A stretch of DNA of 64,000 nucleotides from Butyrivibrio sp. AE2015 (GCF_000420825.1 NZ_ATVR01000002.1:124001-188000), one strand, 5' to 3'; positions 8,955-18,017 are shown, numbered from the stretch's first letter. Program-made: numbers and translations. The notes: generated by a model from the sequence alone, not told the origin.

Positions 8955-10667
8955 TCAGTTAACAGTTGCATAGTAAAGATCAAGATAAGGAACTACTGCT
9001 CTTCTTAATACTCCTCCTACACGGTTTGATACAGAATAGTAATGGCCTGTGTAATAAAGAGGTGTGATTGCTTCTTCCTCAAGAAGTATTTTCTCTGCTT
9101 CTCCAAGGAATTTCACTCTCTCTGTAAGATCTGTGCTGTAAGTTGCATCATGATATGCCTTATTGAAATCCTCATTTATGAACAATGCAGGATTAGCAGA
9201 GCTGTCTCTCTCATAACCTCCAAGGAAGTTTGTGGCATCATCCCAGTCAGCTCCCCAGCTTGCAAGGTAAAGATCATACTCAAAGGCGTTTCTTCTGGTT
9301 CTTACTGCACTACTGTCAGAAGTTTCAACTTCAACATTTATTCCAAGATTTTCTGAGAGAAGCTGCTGGATAGCTCCTGATACTGCAATAAACTCATCAG
9401 TGTTTGTTGTAAGGATTGTAATTGTGATATCTTTAGGATCACTTAGGCCAAGTTCATCAATTCCTTTTTGCAAAAGAGCTTTTGCATTGTCTACATCATA
9501 GCTGTAATCAAGTGTTGGACCAACAATTTCTCTGAAAGATTTGCTACCATCACCGGCAAGACCAACCGGAATAAATCCATCTGCAGGAGAACCTACATGA
9601 AGCACTCCGTTTACAAGAGCATCTCTGTCAATCGCTGCTGAAATTGCCTGTCTAATATATTTATTTCCAAGATAGTCGTTTGTGAGATTGTAATAGAGGT
9701 AAGCCGTTCTGCCATTGTTGTAAGTCTGAGCTGTATAGCCTGCTCCCTCAATTGCAGATAGTCTCTGGTAAGAGAAGTCAACCACATCAAGCTCACCATT
9801 TAAGAACAGGTTAACCTGAGTTGCCTCATCTGGAATTACATAAACATTTACCTGATCGTACTGGATATTATCTGCATTCCAGTAATACTCATTCTTTTTA
9901 AACACCAGAAGATTGTCATGCTCCCAGGAATCAATATAAAATGGTCCGTTACTGATTGAGTACTCTGCCTCAGTTCCGATATTCTCTACCCCAACCTCAT
10001 TTGAAAACTCTCTGTCATAACCAAAGTGCATAGGATGTGTAATAAGATATGGGAAGTAAGTAACAGGATATTCGAGATCAAATACCAGTGTCTTGTCATC
10101 AACTGCAGTAACTCCAAGGGTCGAAACATCTGCTTCGCCTGTATAAATAGCTCTTGCATTCTTTATCTCATACAGGAAATCTGCAAAACTAAGCTGTGCT
10201 GTGCCATCAAGCATTGCCCCAATCGCATATACCCAGTCATCTGCTGTAACGGGTTCACCATTACTCCAGCCGCTATCTCTGAGTTTAAATGTCCACTGTG
10301 TGTAATCATCATTGTGCTCATAGCTCTCGGCAAGACCATCCCCAAGTTTGCCATCTGCATATCTTGTAAGGCCTTCTCGTAAGAGTCCGTTTGTGACCAT
10401 GAGACTGTCACCGATAGCATCAAAAGTAAATGTAGGGTCTGATGAAATTGCTATGTTAATCGCCTTTACCCCATTCTCGGTACTCTGCGCTTGAGTAGAT
10501 GCCGCATCAGAAGGTGCTGCTGAATCTGTGGAAACCGCATTGGCCGCAGGCGCTGACTCGTTGCCTGTCTCAGGACCTGACTCATATGTTCCGCATGCTG
10601 TCAGAGCGCTAAAGCTCAGTGCTGTTGTTACAATCAAAGCAAATGTCTTATTAATTATTTTTTTCAT
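8955..10667 (-). CDS. oppA: Peptide-binding lipoprotein OppA
   Basis: A 570-residue SBP family 5 protein that captures peptides outside the membrane. The signal peptide ends in the lipobox LTAC with Cys25 as the lipid anchor. A linker rich in Ser, Ala and Thr follows, then the family core: AESYEHNDDYTQWTFKLRDS, GEPVTADDWVYAI, NGPFYIDSWEHD and YLYYNLTND. Length is normal. The strong ribosome site GAAGAGGAG precedes the ATG. The gene lies between the M20 peptidase and oppB, so transcript order is peptidases, binding protein, permeases, ATPases. Peptide length preference cannot be read from sequence. Confidence 0.95.
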   Translation of the reverse strand: MKKIINKTFALIVTTALSFSALTACGTYESGPETGNESAPAANAVSTDSAAPSDAASTQAQSTENGVKAINIAISSDPTFTFDAIGDSLMVTNGLLREGLTRYADGKLGDGLAESYEHNDDYTQWTFKLRDSGWSNGEPVTADDWVYAIGAMLDGTAQLSFADFLYEIKNARAIYTGEADVSTLGVTAVDDKTLVFDLEYPVTYFPYLITHPMHFGYDREFSNEVGVENIGTEAEYSISNGPFYIDSWEHDNLLVFKKNEYYWNADNIQYDQVNVYVIPDEATQVNLFLNGELDVVDFSYQRLSAIEGAGYTAQTYNNGRTAYLYYNLTNDYLGNKYIRQAISAAIDRDALVNGVLHVGSPADGFIPVGLAGDGSKSFREIVGPTLDYSYDVDNAKALLQKGIDELGLSDPKDITITILTTNTDEFIAVSGAIQQLLSENLGINVEVETSDSSAVRTRRNAFEYDLYLASWGADWDDATNFLGGYERDSSANPALFINEDFNKAYHDATYSTDLTERVKFLGEAEKILLEEEAITPLYYTGHYYSVSNRVGGVLRRAVVPYLDLYYATVN

Positions 10668-10722
10668 AAGCTACTCCTCTTCTTTTCTGATCACATTGTT
10701 AATCTGTAACTATTATTGATAC

Positions 10723-11874
10723 TTAATCTATTTCCGACCTTCCCAGCCATGTTGTAAGCTCTGCCACCTTCACAAGTTCGTCAACACAGGTATATTCGTT
10801 TGTTGTGTGAACTTCATGCATAGCACTTGCAATCACAAGCCCTTCTATCCCGTGTCTGGCAAAATTGTTCTGATCACTTCCCCCATAGGTCTCTACAAGC
10901 TCACCATCAACTGACAAGGTCTTCAAACAGGCTTTTTTAAACCTGCTGACAGCAACGCTGTTTTGTGATGTTCTATAACTTTCTATCTGGATCGTGGCTT
11001 CTACCTCTGCCTGTCCTTTATATGCAGCTGCTGCATCCTCAAACGCTTTTCTTACAAGTTCTACCTGGTTCAAGGCTTCCTCATGAACAAGGCTTCTGAC
11101 TTCTCCTGTTATCTCCACATATTCAGGGACACTGTTTCTTTGGGTTCCTCCCTTTATGGTCCCGATATTAAGTGTGGTATTATCTGACGCCCATCCATTT
11201 TTCAGACTGCTTATTGCCTGCGCTGCAATGGCAATGGCATGTATTCCATCCTGAGGACAAAAGCCTGCATGTGCACTTTTGCCTGTAACCTTTATAAGCA
11301 GTGATATAATGGTCGGCGCTGCAAAAGCTGCTCTTCCAAGCGGGCCGCTAAGATCGAGTACAAAAGCCGTTTTTGACTTTACATTAGCGTAATCAAACAC
11401 TCTGCTTCCCTGTCCATAGGGTTCTTCAGCTATAGGGAAAAGAACTTCTATCTCCGGGTGTGGAATATCATCCTCCTTAAATACCCTAAGCATCTCCAGA
11501 ATTGCCACAAGACCACCGACGTCATCAGCTCCAAGAACTGTGTCTCCTTCAGAAGTTATCTTTCCATCATCATGGATAAGTGCCTTCTTACCGATCCCTG
11601 GTTTTACCGTGTCCATATGGGCTGAAAAAAGAATTGGTTCTCCAGCTCCTGTTGCCGGAATCCTTGCAAATATATTCCCTGCGTTTTCAGGATTTTTATC
11701 TATGATCTTCTCACCCGCAAGTATTTCAAAAGCCTCATCTTCTCTGGCTTCTATTCCTAAGTGCCTTAGCTGTGAAAGGATATAGTCAGCAATTTTTCTC
11801 TCGTGATATGATTCAGAGTCAAAAGAGACCATTTTTGTAAATTCATCAACTACTCTTTTTTTGTTTACCGGCAT
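10723..11874 (-). CDS. M20 family peptidase, PepT-like
   Basis: A 383-residue metallopeptidase of family M20, close to the peptidase T group of tripeptide aminopeptidases. All metal ligands and catalytic residues are visible: SAHMDTV (His and Asp), GADDVGG (bridging Asp), AEEPYGQGS (catalytic Glu and ligand Glu), VLDLSG (Asp) and the last ligand in MHEVHTTNE. The middle lid domain starts at IKVTGKSAHAG. There is no signal peptide, so it should trim imported peptides in the cytoplasm. GGAGG precedes the ATG. It lies directly upstream of oppA, supporting a joint role with the transporter. Exact specificity is inference. Confidence 0.9.
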   Translation of the reverse strand: MPVNKKRVVDEFTKMVSFDSESYHERKIADYILSQLRHLGIEAREDEAFEILAGEKIIDKNPENAGNIFARIPATGAGEPILFSAHMDTVKPGIGKKALIHDDGKITSEGDTVLGADDVGGLVAILEMLRVFKEDDIPHPEIEVLFPIAEEPYGQGSRVFDYANVKSKTAFVLDLSGPLGRAAFAAPTIISLLIKVTGKSAHAGFCPQDGIHAIAIAAQAISSLKNGWASDNTTLNIGTIKGGTQRNSVPEYVEITGEVRSLVHEEALNQVELVRKAFEDAAAAYKGQAEVEATIQIESYRTSQNSVAVSRFKKACLKTLSVDGELVETYGGSDQNNFARHGIEGLVIASAMHEVHTTNEYTCVDELVKVAELTTWLGRSEID

Positions 11875-11895
11875 TTTTCCTCCTTTCTCACCTAT

Positions 11896-12933
11896 TTAAA
11901 AATGAAACTCTGATATCTTTTCTTCCTTTATTGCAGGCAGCTCTGACTGTGCGCTTCTGGATGGACTGAAATACTCTATCAGATCATCTCTTAATTTTTC
12001 AGGTATTACCCTTGGTATCGGGAAAACAATTGAATTTGCCAGTCTGTCAACAATCCTTATAAGAAATCCCGCTTCTTTTTCCAGAATCTTTCCAAGCTCT
12101 TTCTCATGTCTTTTAACAAATGCTTTTGAGCCTTGAAGTCCTGTTTCTTCTGATCCAAACCAGACTGTATAAACAGTTCTTTTTCCCGGATGATCCTTAA
12201 GGTGCTCAAGAAGTGATAAAATTTCTACCGTTCCGGCTCCGTTATCCCATGAGCCTTTTGAAAACGGAACGCTGTCGTAATGAGCTCCGGCCACCAGGAT
12301 CTCCTCGGGATATTCAGTTCCCTGAACTTTTACCAGAAGGTTTTGAGATTCTACTTTTTCTTCCTTCAGTGAAAGTGTTACTCTCACTTTTTGTGGATAT
12401 GACTTAAGTAGTTCTACTGCATCTATCATTCTTATCGTGAATGCAGGGACAGCCCCGATATCCAGTAGATTATCTCTGAACCTTACGGTTTCCAGGTCGC
12501 TGTTCTCATAAGTGTCTCTGATGGTTCCACTTGTGGTTATGTATGAAACAATTCCTGCTTCCTTAAGCTTTCTATAGGTCTTAGGTGAAAGTCTGTCATG
12601 GATAAGAACAACTTTGCCTTTTATTCTGCCAAGGCTCACGTCATCAAATGAACTTAAGTAGTAAAGCTCTGCTGTGATTCCTTCCTCAGGAGTACTGCTG
12701 CTGTCTATAACTCCGGTAACCGAAAAAGATCTCTCCTCGCCATTTTCATATATAGCTGTAAGCGTAGCTTTCTTTGGAACCTTTCTGGTATATTCAAAGG
12801 TTTCCACTTCTGGTTCGAATCCTATCTTCCTTATTTCTTTTTCAAGAAAAGAAGCTACCTCTTTCTCTTTATCTGTTCCGCTTGGTCTGGAAAAACTGAT
12901 TGCTGAAAGACGTTCATATATTTTGAGTGACAT
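11896..12933 (-). CDS. M28-type aminopeptidase with an internal deletion, probably inactive
   Basis: A 345-residue member of peptidase family M28. Residues 1-280 follow the family normally: a PA-domain-like insert, AGAHYDSV (His218, Asp220), WDNGAG (bridging Asp230) and GSEETGLQGS (Glu262 and Glu263). After KRHEKEL (about residue 280) the usual next strand with the NxD zinc ligand, and the later segment with the last His ligand, are missing. The protein instead passes at once to LEKEAGFLIRIVDRL and IPEKL, which in full-length relatives come after that His. About 100 residues seem to be gone in frame. Relatives are near 430-450 residues. The gene leads the opp operon. It may be a pseudogene, a non-catalytic remnant or a sequencing or assembly error. 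Confidence 0.8.
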   Translation of the reverse strand: MSLKIYERLSAISFSRPSGTDKEKEVASFLEKEIRKIGFEPEVETFEYTRKVPKKATLTAIYENGEERSFSVTGVIDSSSTPEEGITAELYYLSSFDDVSLGRIKGKVVLIHDRLSPKTYRKLKEAGIVSYITTSGTIRDTYENSDLETVRFRDNLLDIGAVPAFTIRMIDAVELLKSYPQKVRVTLSLKEEKVESQNLLVKVQGTEYPEEILVAGAHYDSVPFSKGSWDNGAGTVEILSLLEHLKDHPGKRTVYTVWFGSEETGLQGSKAFVKRHEKELGKILEKEAGFLIRIVDRLANSIVFPIPRVIPEKLRDDLIEYFSPSRSAQSELPAIKEEKISEFHF

Positions 12934-12964
12934 TTTGTTTTCCCCCTTGCTTTTATTGATTGCT

Positions 12965-12994
12965 ATTATGCCCTCTAGTGCACTGTATTGTAAA
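12965..12994 (-). promoter_or_regulatory. Predicted promoter of the peptidase-opp operon
   Basis: On the minus strand TTTACA (12989-12994) and CATAAT (12965-12970) are 18 bases apart and lie 32-61 bases upstream of the M28 start codon. An alternative reading would use the TATAAG just upstream, inside the shared element at 12989-13021, as the -10 box. Confidence 0.5.
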
Positions 12995-13021
12995 ACACAC
13001 GTATCTTATAGGTGGGTATAA
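12989..13021 (-). promoter_or_regulatory. 33-base element shared with the 17985-18017 site
   Basis: Minus-strand sequence with the core CCTATAAGAT followed by GTGT and TTTTACA. It matches the element upstream of the hydroquinone reductase-like gene at 26 of 33 aligned positions without gaps. It ends 56 bases from the M28 start codon. It could be a promoter core, an operator or both. Confidence 0.5.
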
Positions 13022-13037
13022 GCTTTTTTTATCAGAC

Positions 13038-13070
13038 AAAAAAACGGATACAGGCAAAATCCTGCATCCG
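13038..13070 (-). terminator. Intrinsic terminator of the ABC exporter operon
   Basis: On the minus strand CGGATGCAGG pairs with CCTGTATCCG around a 6-base loop, followed by seven T. It lies 22 bases beyond the stop codon of the exporter gene and is a textbook Rho-independent terminator. Confidence 0.9.
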
Positions 13071-13091
13071 CTCTTCCAATTTCATATTCTT

Positions 13092-14870
13092 TTATTCAAA
13101 CTGACTTGCGTAAAGCTTGTAATATACACCTTTTCTTTCCATAAGGGATTCATGATTTCCCTGCTCAACTACATCCCCATGTTCCATAACAAGAATATTA
13201 TCAGCATTTCTTATGGTAGAAAGCCTGTGGGCAATGATAAAACAGGTTTTTCCAACCATGAGGTTTCTCATGGCTGCCTGAACTTTCCTCTCTGTAGCTG
13301 TGTCAACATTACTTGTGGCCTCATCAAGTATAAGCATACTGGTGTCATATAACATAGCTCTTGCAATAGTGATCAGCTGCTTCTGGCCCTTACTGATGTT
13401 GCCTCCATCTTCCCCTATAACTGTATTATAGCCCTTGGGGAGTCTCATAATATAGTTGTGTATATGAGCAGCCTTTGCTGCTTCTGTAACTTCTTCAATG
13501 GTTGCATTCTCTTTTCCATAGGCTATATTGTCAAAAATAGTTCCATTAAATACCCATGTATCCTGAAGGACCATTGAATAACTCTTCCTAAGGCTCTCCA
13601 TTGTGTATAGCTTTGAATCTTTCTCGTCAACAAGGATACAGCCATTTTGAGGATCATAAAACCGCATGAGAAGATTTATCATTGTAGTTTTCCCGGCACC
13701 TGTGTGACCAACAATAGCTATTGTTTCTCCGGGATCTGCCTTCATGCTAAAGTCATTTATGATGGTCTTGTTCTTGATATATCCGAACTTCACATCCCTT
13801 GCTTCCACAAATCCCTTTGCTTCATTTAAAGTAATGGCTCCCTCTTTGTCTTTTACTTCCTCAACTTCGTCGAGTAGCTGAAAAACACGCTCTGCCGCCG
13901 CAAGCGCACTGAAGATTTCATTTACTATGTTGGAAATCTCATTTATTGGTCCGCTAAACTTCCTGCTATAGAGGATAAAGCTTGATATCTGCCCAAGACC
14001 AACGATTCCGTTCATGTAAAGCAGGGCGCCTCCAAGGCCAATTGCAGAAAGTCCAATGTTGTTGATAAGGCCCACAGTTGGTCCCATTGTCATGCCCAGA
14101 CCGTCAGCGTCACGGTACGCTTCGGCTGCATTTCTGTTTATTTCCTCAAACCTTTCACAGACATAATCCTCATGAGCATAAGAAAGTATTGTCTTTTGTC
14201 CGGTAAACATTTCCTCCGCAAAGCCGTTCATCTCGCCGTAGGCAAGGCTGCGCACCCTATATAGTGGTCTGGTCTTTTTGCTCATATACCTTGTAAAAAG
14301 AACTGACGCAGGTATTGTAAATGCCATGCACAGCACAAGTGGCGCTGAAATAAAGCACATCATTGTAAAACTACCAACCACTGTCACAATACTGGTAAGG
14401 ATCTGTACCACATCAGATGATAAGCTGGTGCACACGACATCAATGTCGTATGAGACACGGCTTATGATATCTCCTGCAAAATGCTTGTCAAAATAACTTA
14501 CAGGAAGTTCCATGAGCTTATTAAAAACATCCTGCCTCATATTCCTTGCAACATATCTTCCAACGCGCATCATTCCAATATTCACACAAAAACTAAGGAT
14601 ATTACTCCCGACATATGCCAGTAGCATCAAAAGTCCATAGTGAATAACCCGCGTAAGGTCCACATTTCCTGCCCCTTTACTGGCTTCAGTTATTGCTTTT
14701 CCTGCAAAATCAGGTCCCAAAAGATTCCCTATGTTACTGGTAAAAGCACAGATGAGCAAAATAAGTACAATGAAGATATATCGAAACATATATCTGAGCA
14801 ATCGTCTTAAAGTTTTTCTCGGATTTTTTGGTTTTTGTTTTTCTCTACCTCTGTCTCCAGGTCCCGGCAT
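13092..14870 (-). CDS. ABC exporter half-transporter, consensus-site subunit
   Basis: A 592-residue type IV ABC exporter: six membrane helices (residues about 30-330) fused to a nucleotide-binding domain. Walker A is GHTGAGKTTMIN, the signature is the SKGQ variant (ISKGQKQLITIARAM), and Walker B is LILDEATSNVD with the catalytic Glu present. The upstream gene encodes the partner with an Asp in that place and a canonical LSGGQ, the pattern of heterodimeric exporters such as TM287/288 and BmrCD. The N-terminal tail is basic and proline-rich. It starts 11 bases after the partner ends. The ATG follows AAGGAG. Substrate unknown; a drug, lipid or peptide are all possible. Confidence 0.92.
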   Translation of the reverse strand: MPGPGDRGREKQKPKNPRKTLRRLLRYMFRYIFIVLILLICAFTSNIGNLLGPDFAGKAITEASKGAGNVDLTRVIHYGLLMLLAYVGSNILSFCVNIGMMRVGRYVARNMRQDVFNKLMELPVSYFDKHFAGDIISRVSYDIDVVCTSLSSDVVQILTSIVTVVGSFTMMCFISAPLVLCMAFTIPASVLFTRYMSKKTRPLYRVRSLAYGEMNGFAEEMFTGQKTILSYAHEDYVCERFEEINRNAAEAYRDADGLGMTMGPTVGLINNIGLSAIGLGGALLYMNGIVGLGQISSFILYSRKFSGPINEISNIVNEIFSALAAAERVFQLLDEVEEVKDKEGAITLNEAKGFVEARDVKFGYIKNKTIINDFSMKADPGETIAIVGHTGAGKTTMINLLMRFYDPQNGCILVDEKDSKLYTMESLRKSYSMVLQDTWVFNGTIFDNIAYGKENATIEEVTEAAKAAHIHNYIMRLPKGYNTVIGEDGGNISKGQKQLITIARAMLYDTSMLILDEATSNVDTATERKVQAAMRNLMVGKTCFIIAHRLSTIRNADNILVMEHGDVVEQGNHESLMERKGVYYKLYASQFE

Positions 14871-14881
14871 CGTAAGCTCCT

Positions 14882-16618
14882 TTATGTAGTCTGCATCTCA
14901 TATGTTTCTCTATATGCGCTGCAGCTTTCCATAAGCTGCTTATGAGTTCCAAGCCCAATACATTTCCCGTTATCCATGACCATTATCTTGTCCATTCCCA
15001 TAACGCTGCTGACTCTCTGCGCGATCAGTATCAATGTGCTTTCCTTATGATTTTCTTTAATTGCCTTTCTCATGGCAGAATCTGTTTTGTAGTCAAGTGC
15101 ACTGGAACTGTCATCAAGTACCAATATCTGCGGTCTTCCTGCCAAAGCCCTTGCAACGAGAAGTCTTTGTTTTTGCCCACCTGACAGATTAGCTCCCTTA
15201 ATATCAGCCTGATATTCAAGGCCCTTATCGAGAGCATTTATATATTCATCCGCCAAAGCATCCTTTATGGCCTTAGCTATCTCATCTTTTGAAATATTTC
15301 TTCCAAAATCTATATTGTTATAAAGCGAATCCTTAAAGATCATGTCATTCTGGAACACCGCACCAAATTTAGATCTAAGCTCATCTTTGTCAAAAGAGCT
15401 GATGCTTTTCCCATCAATTCTGATACTTCCTTCATCAGGGTCATAGAACCTCATTAGCAGATTTATTATTGTAGTCTTACCACATCCGGTTGGCCCTATT
15501 ATTCCAAGACTCTCCCCTTTTTTCAGTGAAAAGCTGATATTATCAAGAGCCTTTTCTCTTTTTCCACCTGCAAACCCATTATCCGTATTCAGCTCTTTTC
15601 CATAAGAAAAGCTCACATTTTCAAAACTAATGAAATCATCACCTTCTGCAGGTTCTTTATCTGTCTTTATCCAGTCGTCATTACCCTTTAGTACGTCGTC
15701 AATTCTATCTGCGCTGGCACTTGCCTTTGACAAACTCATGAATATTCGGTTAAGTCCCATCACTCCCATGGTGATCATGTTGAAATAAGTTAAAAAAGCC
15801 AGAATAATTCCGGGCTGCATAAGGCCGTCATTAACTCTTTTTGCTCCGAATATAACAACAAGCGTAAGTCCAACGTTAAGACATAACTGCATAAAAGGTC
15901 CCGGAATCGCCATTACAGTTCCCGCTCTTATATCACTTTTCGCCATTTCTTCATTGGCTCTGGAAAATCTTCTTTTCTCATAGTCCGCTTTACTTAAGGC
16001 TTTCACAACGCGAATTCCTGTTATGTTTTCTCTCATGATACGAACTACAGAATCAAGTCTTTGCTGAACTTTTGTGTATATAGGGATTCCCTTAAGAGAA
16101 ACGATGAGCACAACCCCAATCAGAAAAGGGAGCATTACAATAAGAATCATGGCCAAATGGAAATCCATGAAAAGAGTCATGATAACTCCGCCAAGAAGCA
16201 TCATAGGTGCTCTTACACAGAGACTTTGAAGCTGTTGAACTGCAGATTGAACATTATAGCTGTCAGAAGTCATTCTGCTGATAAGACTGGGAAGAGTAAA
16301 TTCATCGAAGCTGTCGCCGGATAGATTTGCAGTCTTTTTAAAAAGATCGCCCCTTACATCATAGCTCACCTTGTGGGCATTATAGATTGCTTTCCTATTA
16401 GCCATCACGTTAAACTGCCTGCAAAAAATAGAAGCAGCAAACATAATTAACCCCCATATGACCACCTGCACAAGATCTTTGGAGGGAACCACATAATCTA
16501 TCATGTACTCAAGAATATATGGAAGTGAAAGCTCTGACATAGTTCCTATGAGCTTTATGAATATAGCCGCAAAAACAGCCACTTTATACTTTTTCATATA
16601 CCTGAATATCAGCTTCAT
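14882..16618 (-). CDS. ABC exporter half-transporter, degenerate-site subunit
   Basis: A 578-residue ABC exporter subunit with a six-helix N-terminal domain and a C-terminal ATPase. Walker A is GPTGCGKTTIIN, the signature is LSGGQKQRLLVARAL and Walker B reads LVLDDSSSALD, so the catalytic Glu is replaced by Asp. This makes one of the two composite ATP sites of the heterodimer weak, as in other Firmicute pairs. The most likely start is the ATG at 16618, six bases after GGGGGTG; an in-frame ATG at 16636 also has an upstream AGAAGG, but that lies within the hairpin at 16643-16671. It forms a two-gene operon with the following subunit. Confidence 0.92.
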   Translation of the reverse strand: MKLIFRYMKKYKVAVFAAIFIKLIGTMSELSLPYILEYMIDYVVPSKDLVQVVIWGLIMFAASIFCRQFNVMANRKAIYNAHKVSYDVRGDLFKKTANLSGDSFDEFTLPSLISRMTSDSYNVQSAVQQLQSLCVRAPMMLLGGVIMTLFMDFHLAMILIVMLPFLIGVVLIVSLKGIPIYTKVQQRLDSVVRIMRENITGIRVVKALSKADYEKRRFSRANEEMAKSDIRAGTVMAIPGPFMQLCLNVGLTLVVIFGAKRVNDGLMQPGIILAFLTYFNMITMGVMGLNRIFMSLSKASASADRIDDVLKGNDDWIKTDKEPAEGDDFISFENVSFSYGKELNTDNGFAGGKREKALDNISFSLKKGESLGIIGPTGCGKTTIINLLMRFYDPDEGSIRIDGKSISSFDKDELRSKFGAVFQNDMIFKDSLYNNIDFGRNISKDEIAKAIKDALADEYINALDKGLEYQADIKGANLSGGQKQRLLVARALAGRPQILVLDDSSSALDYKTDSAMRKAIKENHKESTLILIAQRVSSVMGMDKIMVMDNGKCIGLGTHKQLMESCSAYRETYEMQTT

Positions 16619-16642
16619 CTTACACCCCCATACCATTATTAT

Positions 16643-16671
16643 GCCTTCTTGAATATTTTATTCAAGAAGGC
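16643..16671. terminator. Perfect 13-bp inverted repeat between two genes
   Basis: GCCTTCTTGAATA and its complement are separated by three bases. The T-run follows on the plus strand, while the minus-strand tail is ATAATAAT, so as a terminator for the upstream minus-strand gene it is weak. It may reduce read-through into the exporter operon or mask the upstream one of two possible ribosome sites. Confidence 0.55.
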
Positions 16672-16678
16672 ATTTTTA

Positions 16679-17914
16679 TCAGGCGTTCTTTAATTTTCCT
16701 TTTATAGGATTTATCGTAGCATCAAATTCAGGTCTGTAGTTAGTTGGTTCTCTGTCATCCCATGATGGTGAATTCCAGATAGTTTCAGAAATCTCTGACT
16801 GGTAATCCTCAGGAGTTTCTCCCTCAGGGTGCTTTAAGAAAAGATTGTCCGGATCCGCTGAAAGTTTTGCTCTCTCATGGTCTGTCTTCCAGATTTCCTC
16901 AAAAGGAATAAGCGGAACAATCCTTGACTCATATCCCTTAAAGAAGCCTCTGTCACCTCCTATGCCGCGACCTTCTCTGAAGAATGTGTACTTGGCAAAT
17001 GTAGGAATTGAGTATAGCTCTCTTAAGTAACCCCAAATATTTTTATATTCCGTGATTCTCTTTTTCATCGGTCCAATTGATCTGAAATATCCTGTTTCCC
17101 ATCTTACAAGAGATACATATGCTCTGATGTCAGAGTCAGTAATATAATCACCAAAGATAAAGCGGTTTGTCTCAAGTCTCTTATCGAGCTTTTCAAGTGA
17201 ATCGAAGAAATCTTCATAGCCCTCGTTATAAGCCTCCCATGACACGCCAAAGGCCATGCGGTAATGACCATTGTTGATGTGTGGGAAAAGCCAGTCATTA
17301 AATTCATCGATTTCTTTTCTATATTTCTTTGGATAAAGGTCAGGCGCATCTACAGGCTGGAACTTTCTAAACTGCACCTCAATGTAGTTAGACAGTCTGT
17401 GATAATCATTGTTTACAGCCTTTTTCTCCTTGATGTCTACAAAGGTTGGAGTCGTTGCTCTGCCCTTGTAATCAGGATTAGCATTTTTATAAAACTCTGA
17501 AAGGAAATGCACACCTGTTATAGGATCCTTATAGTCTTTCTGATCCGCAAATCCATGGCCGTAAACATTAGTCTGTCCGGAATGGCTTGTTGTCTGATCC
17601 CTGATCACATCCTGAAGGCCTAAAAGATCTCTTGCAATAACAGGTCTGTTTGACCAATTGCAGCCATGGGCCCAATAGATTGCGTATCTGCCATCCTCTG
17701 CCTTAAACTCACCCTCCTTATCTCCAAATGGGACAATAAAGGAATTAGGCTGTCTCACAAATACGCCTCTCTCATTGGTTTCATCACGCTGTTCATTTGG
17801 TCTTGGTGCAAGACCACCGGCCTGTCTTGCAAACTCTTCAGCAAGCTCATCAGTATATCCGTTAACGTCCTGCTTTGCCGGATTTGAATAATTGACTGTG
17901 CAACTGTTACTCAT
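16679..17914 (-). CDS. Glutathionyl-hydroquinone reductase-like (YqjG/ECM4, GST omega-type) protein
   Basis: A protein of 411 residues resembling S-glutathionyl-hydroquinone reductases, which strip glutathione from quinol conjugates through an N-terminal-domain Cys. The thioredoxin-like active site is WAHGCNWSNRP followed by VIARDLLGL, so the family Cys is present, though the usual CPWAHR order reads CNWSNR. The helical C-terminal domain is seen in DFFDSLEKLDKRL and FGDYITDSDIRAYVSLVRW. It is longer than E. coli YqjG (about 330 residues), with an extra N-terminal 50-60 residues and a longer tail. The ATG at 17914 lies nine bases after GGAGG. Clostridia usually lack glutathione, so the true thiol partner is unclear. 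Confidence 0.82.
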   Translation of the reverse strand: MSNSCTVNYSNPAKQDVNGYTDELAEEFARQAGGLAPRPNEQRDETNERGVFVRQPNSFIVPFGDKEGEFKAEDGRYAIYWAHGCNWSNRPVIARDLLGLQDVIRDQTTSHSGQTNVYGHGFADQKDYKDPITGVHFLSEFYKNANPDYKGRATTPTFVDIKEKKAVNNDYHRLSNYIEVQFRKFQPVDAPDLYPKKYRKEIDEFNDWLFPHINNGHYRMAFGVSWEAYNEGYEDFFDSLEKLDKRLETNRFIFGDYITDSDIRAYVSLVRWETGYFRSIGPMKKRITEYKNIWGYLRELYSIPTFAKYTFFREGRGIGGDRGFFKGYESRIVPLIPFEEIWKTDHERAKLSADPDNLFLKHPEGETPEDYQSEISETIWNSPSWDDREPTNYRPEFDATINPIKGKLKNA

Positions 17915-17961
17915 TTTCACGCTCCTCCTTACTTGTACTGTCTCGTTTCTGTGTTGGTTAA

Positions 17962-17990
17962 ATGCTAATACGGTATGAGGAGTCTGTAAA
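17962..17990 (-). promoter_or_regulatory. Predicted promoter of the hydroquinone reductase-like gene
   Basis: TTTACA (17985-17990) and TAGCAT (17962-17967) on the minus strand, 17 bases apart, 48-76 bases upstream of the start codon. The -35 overlaps the end of the 33-base shared element. Confidence 0.4.
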
Positions 17991-18017
17991 AGACACTAAT
18001 CTTATAGGCAAATATAA
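17985..18017 (-). promoter_or_regulatory. 33-base element shared with the 12989-13021 site
   Basis: The minus strand shows the same core as the peptidase-opp promoter: TTATA, then CCTATAAGAT, GTGT and TTTTACA at identical spacing (26 of 33 positions). It ends 71 bases before the start codon of the reductase-like gene. A third exact copy of the ten-base core lies at 35255-35264. Confidence 0.5.

Noticed and set aside
12812..12822. GGTTCGAATCC, like the T-arm of a tRNA
   Set aside because: It lies in frame within the M28 peptidase gene and no acceptor, D or anticodon stems surround it on either strand.
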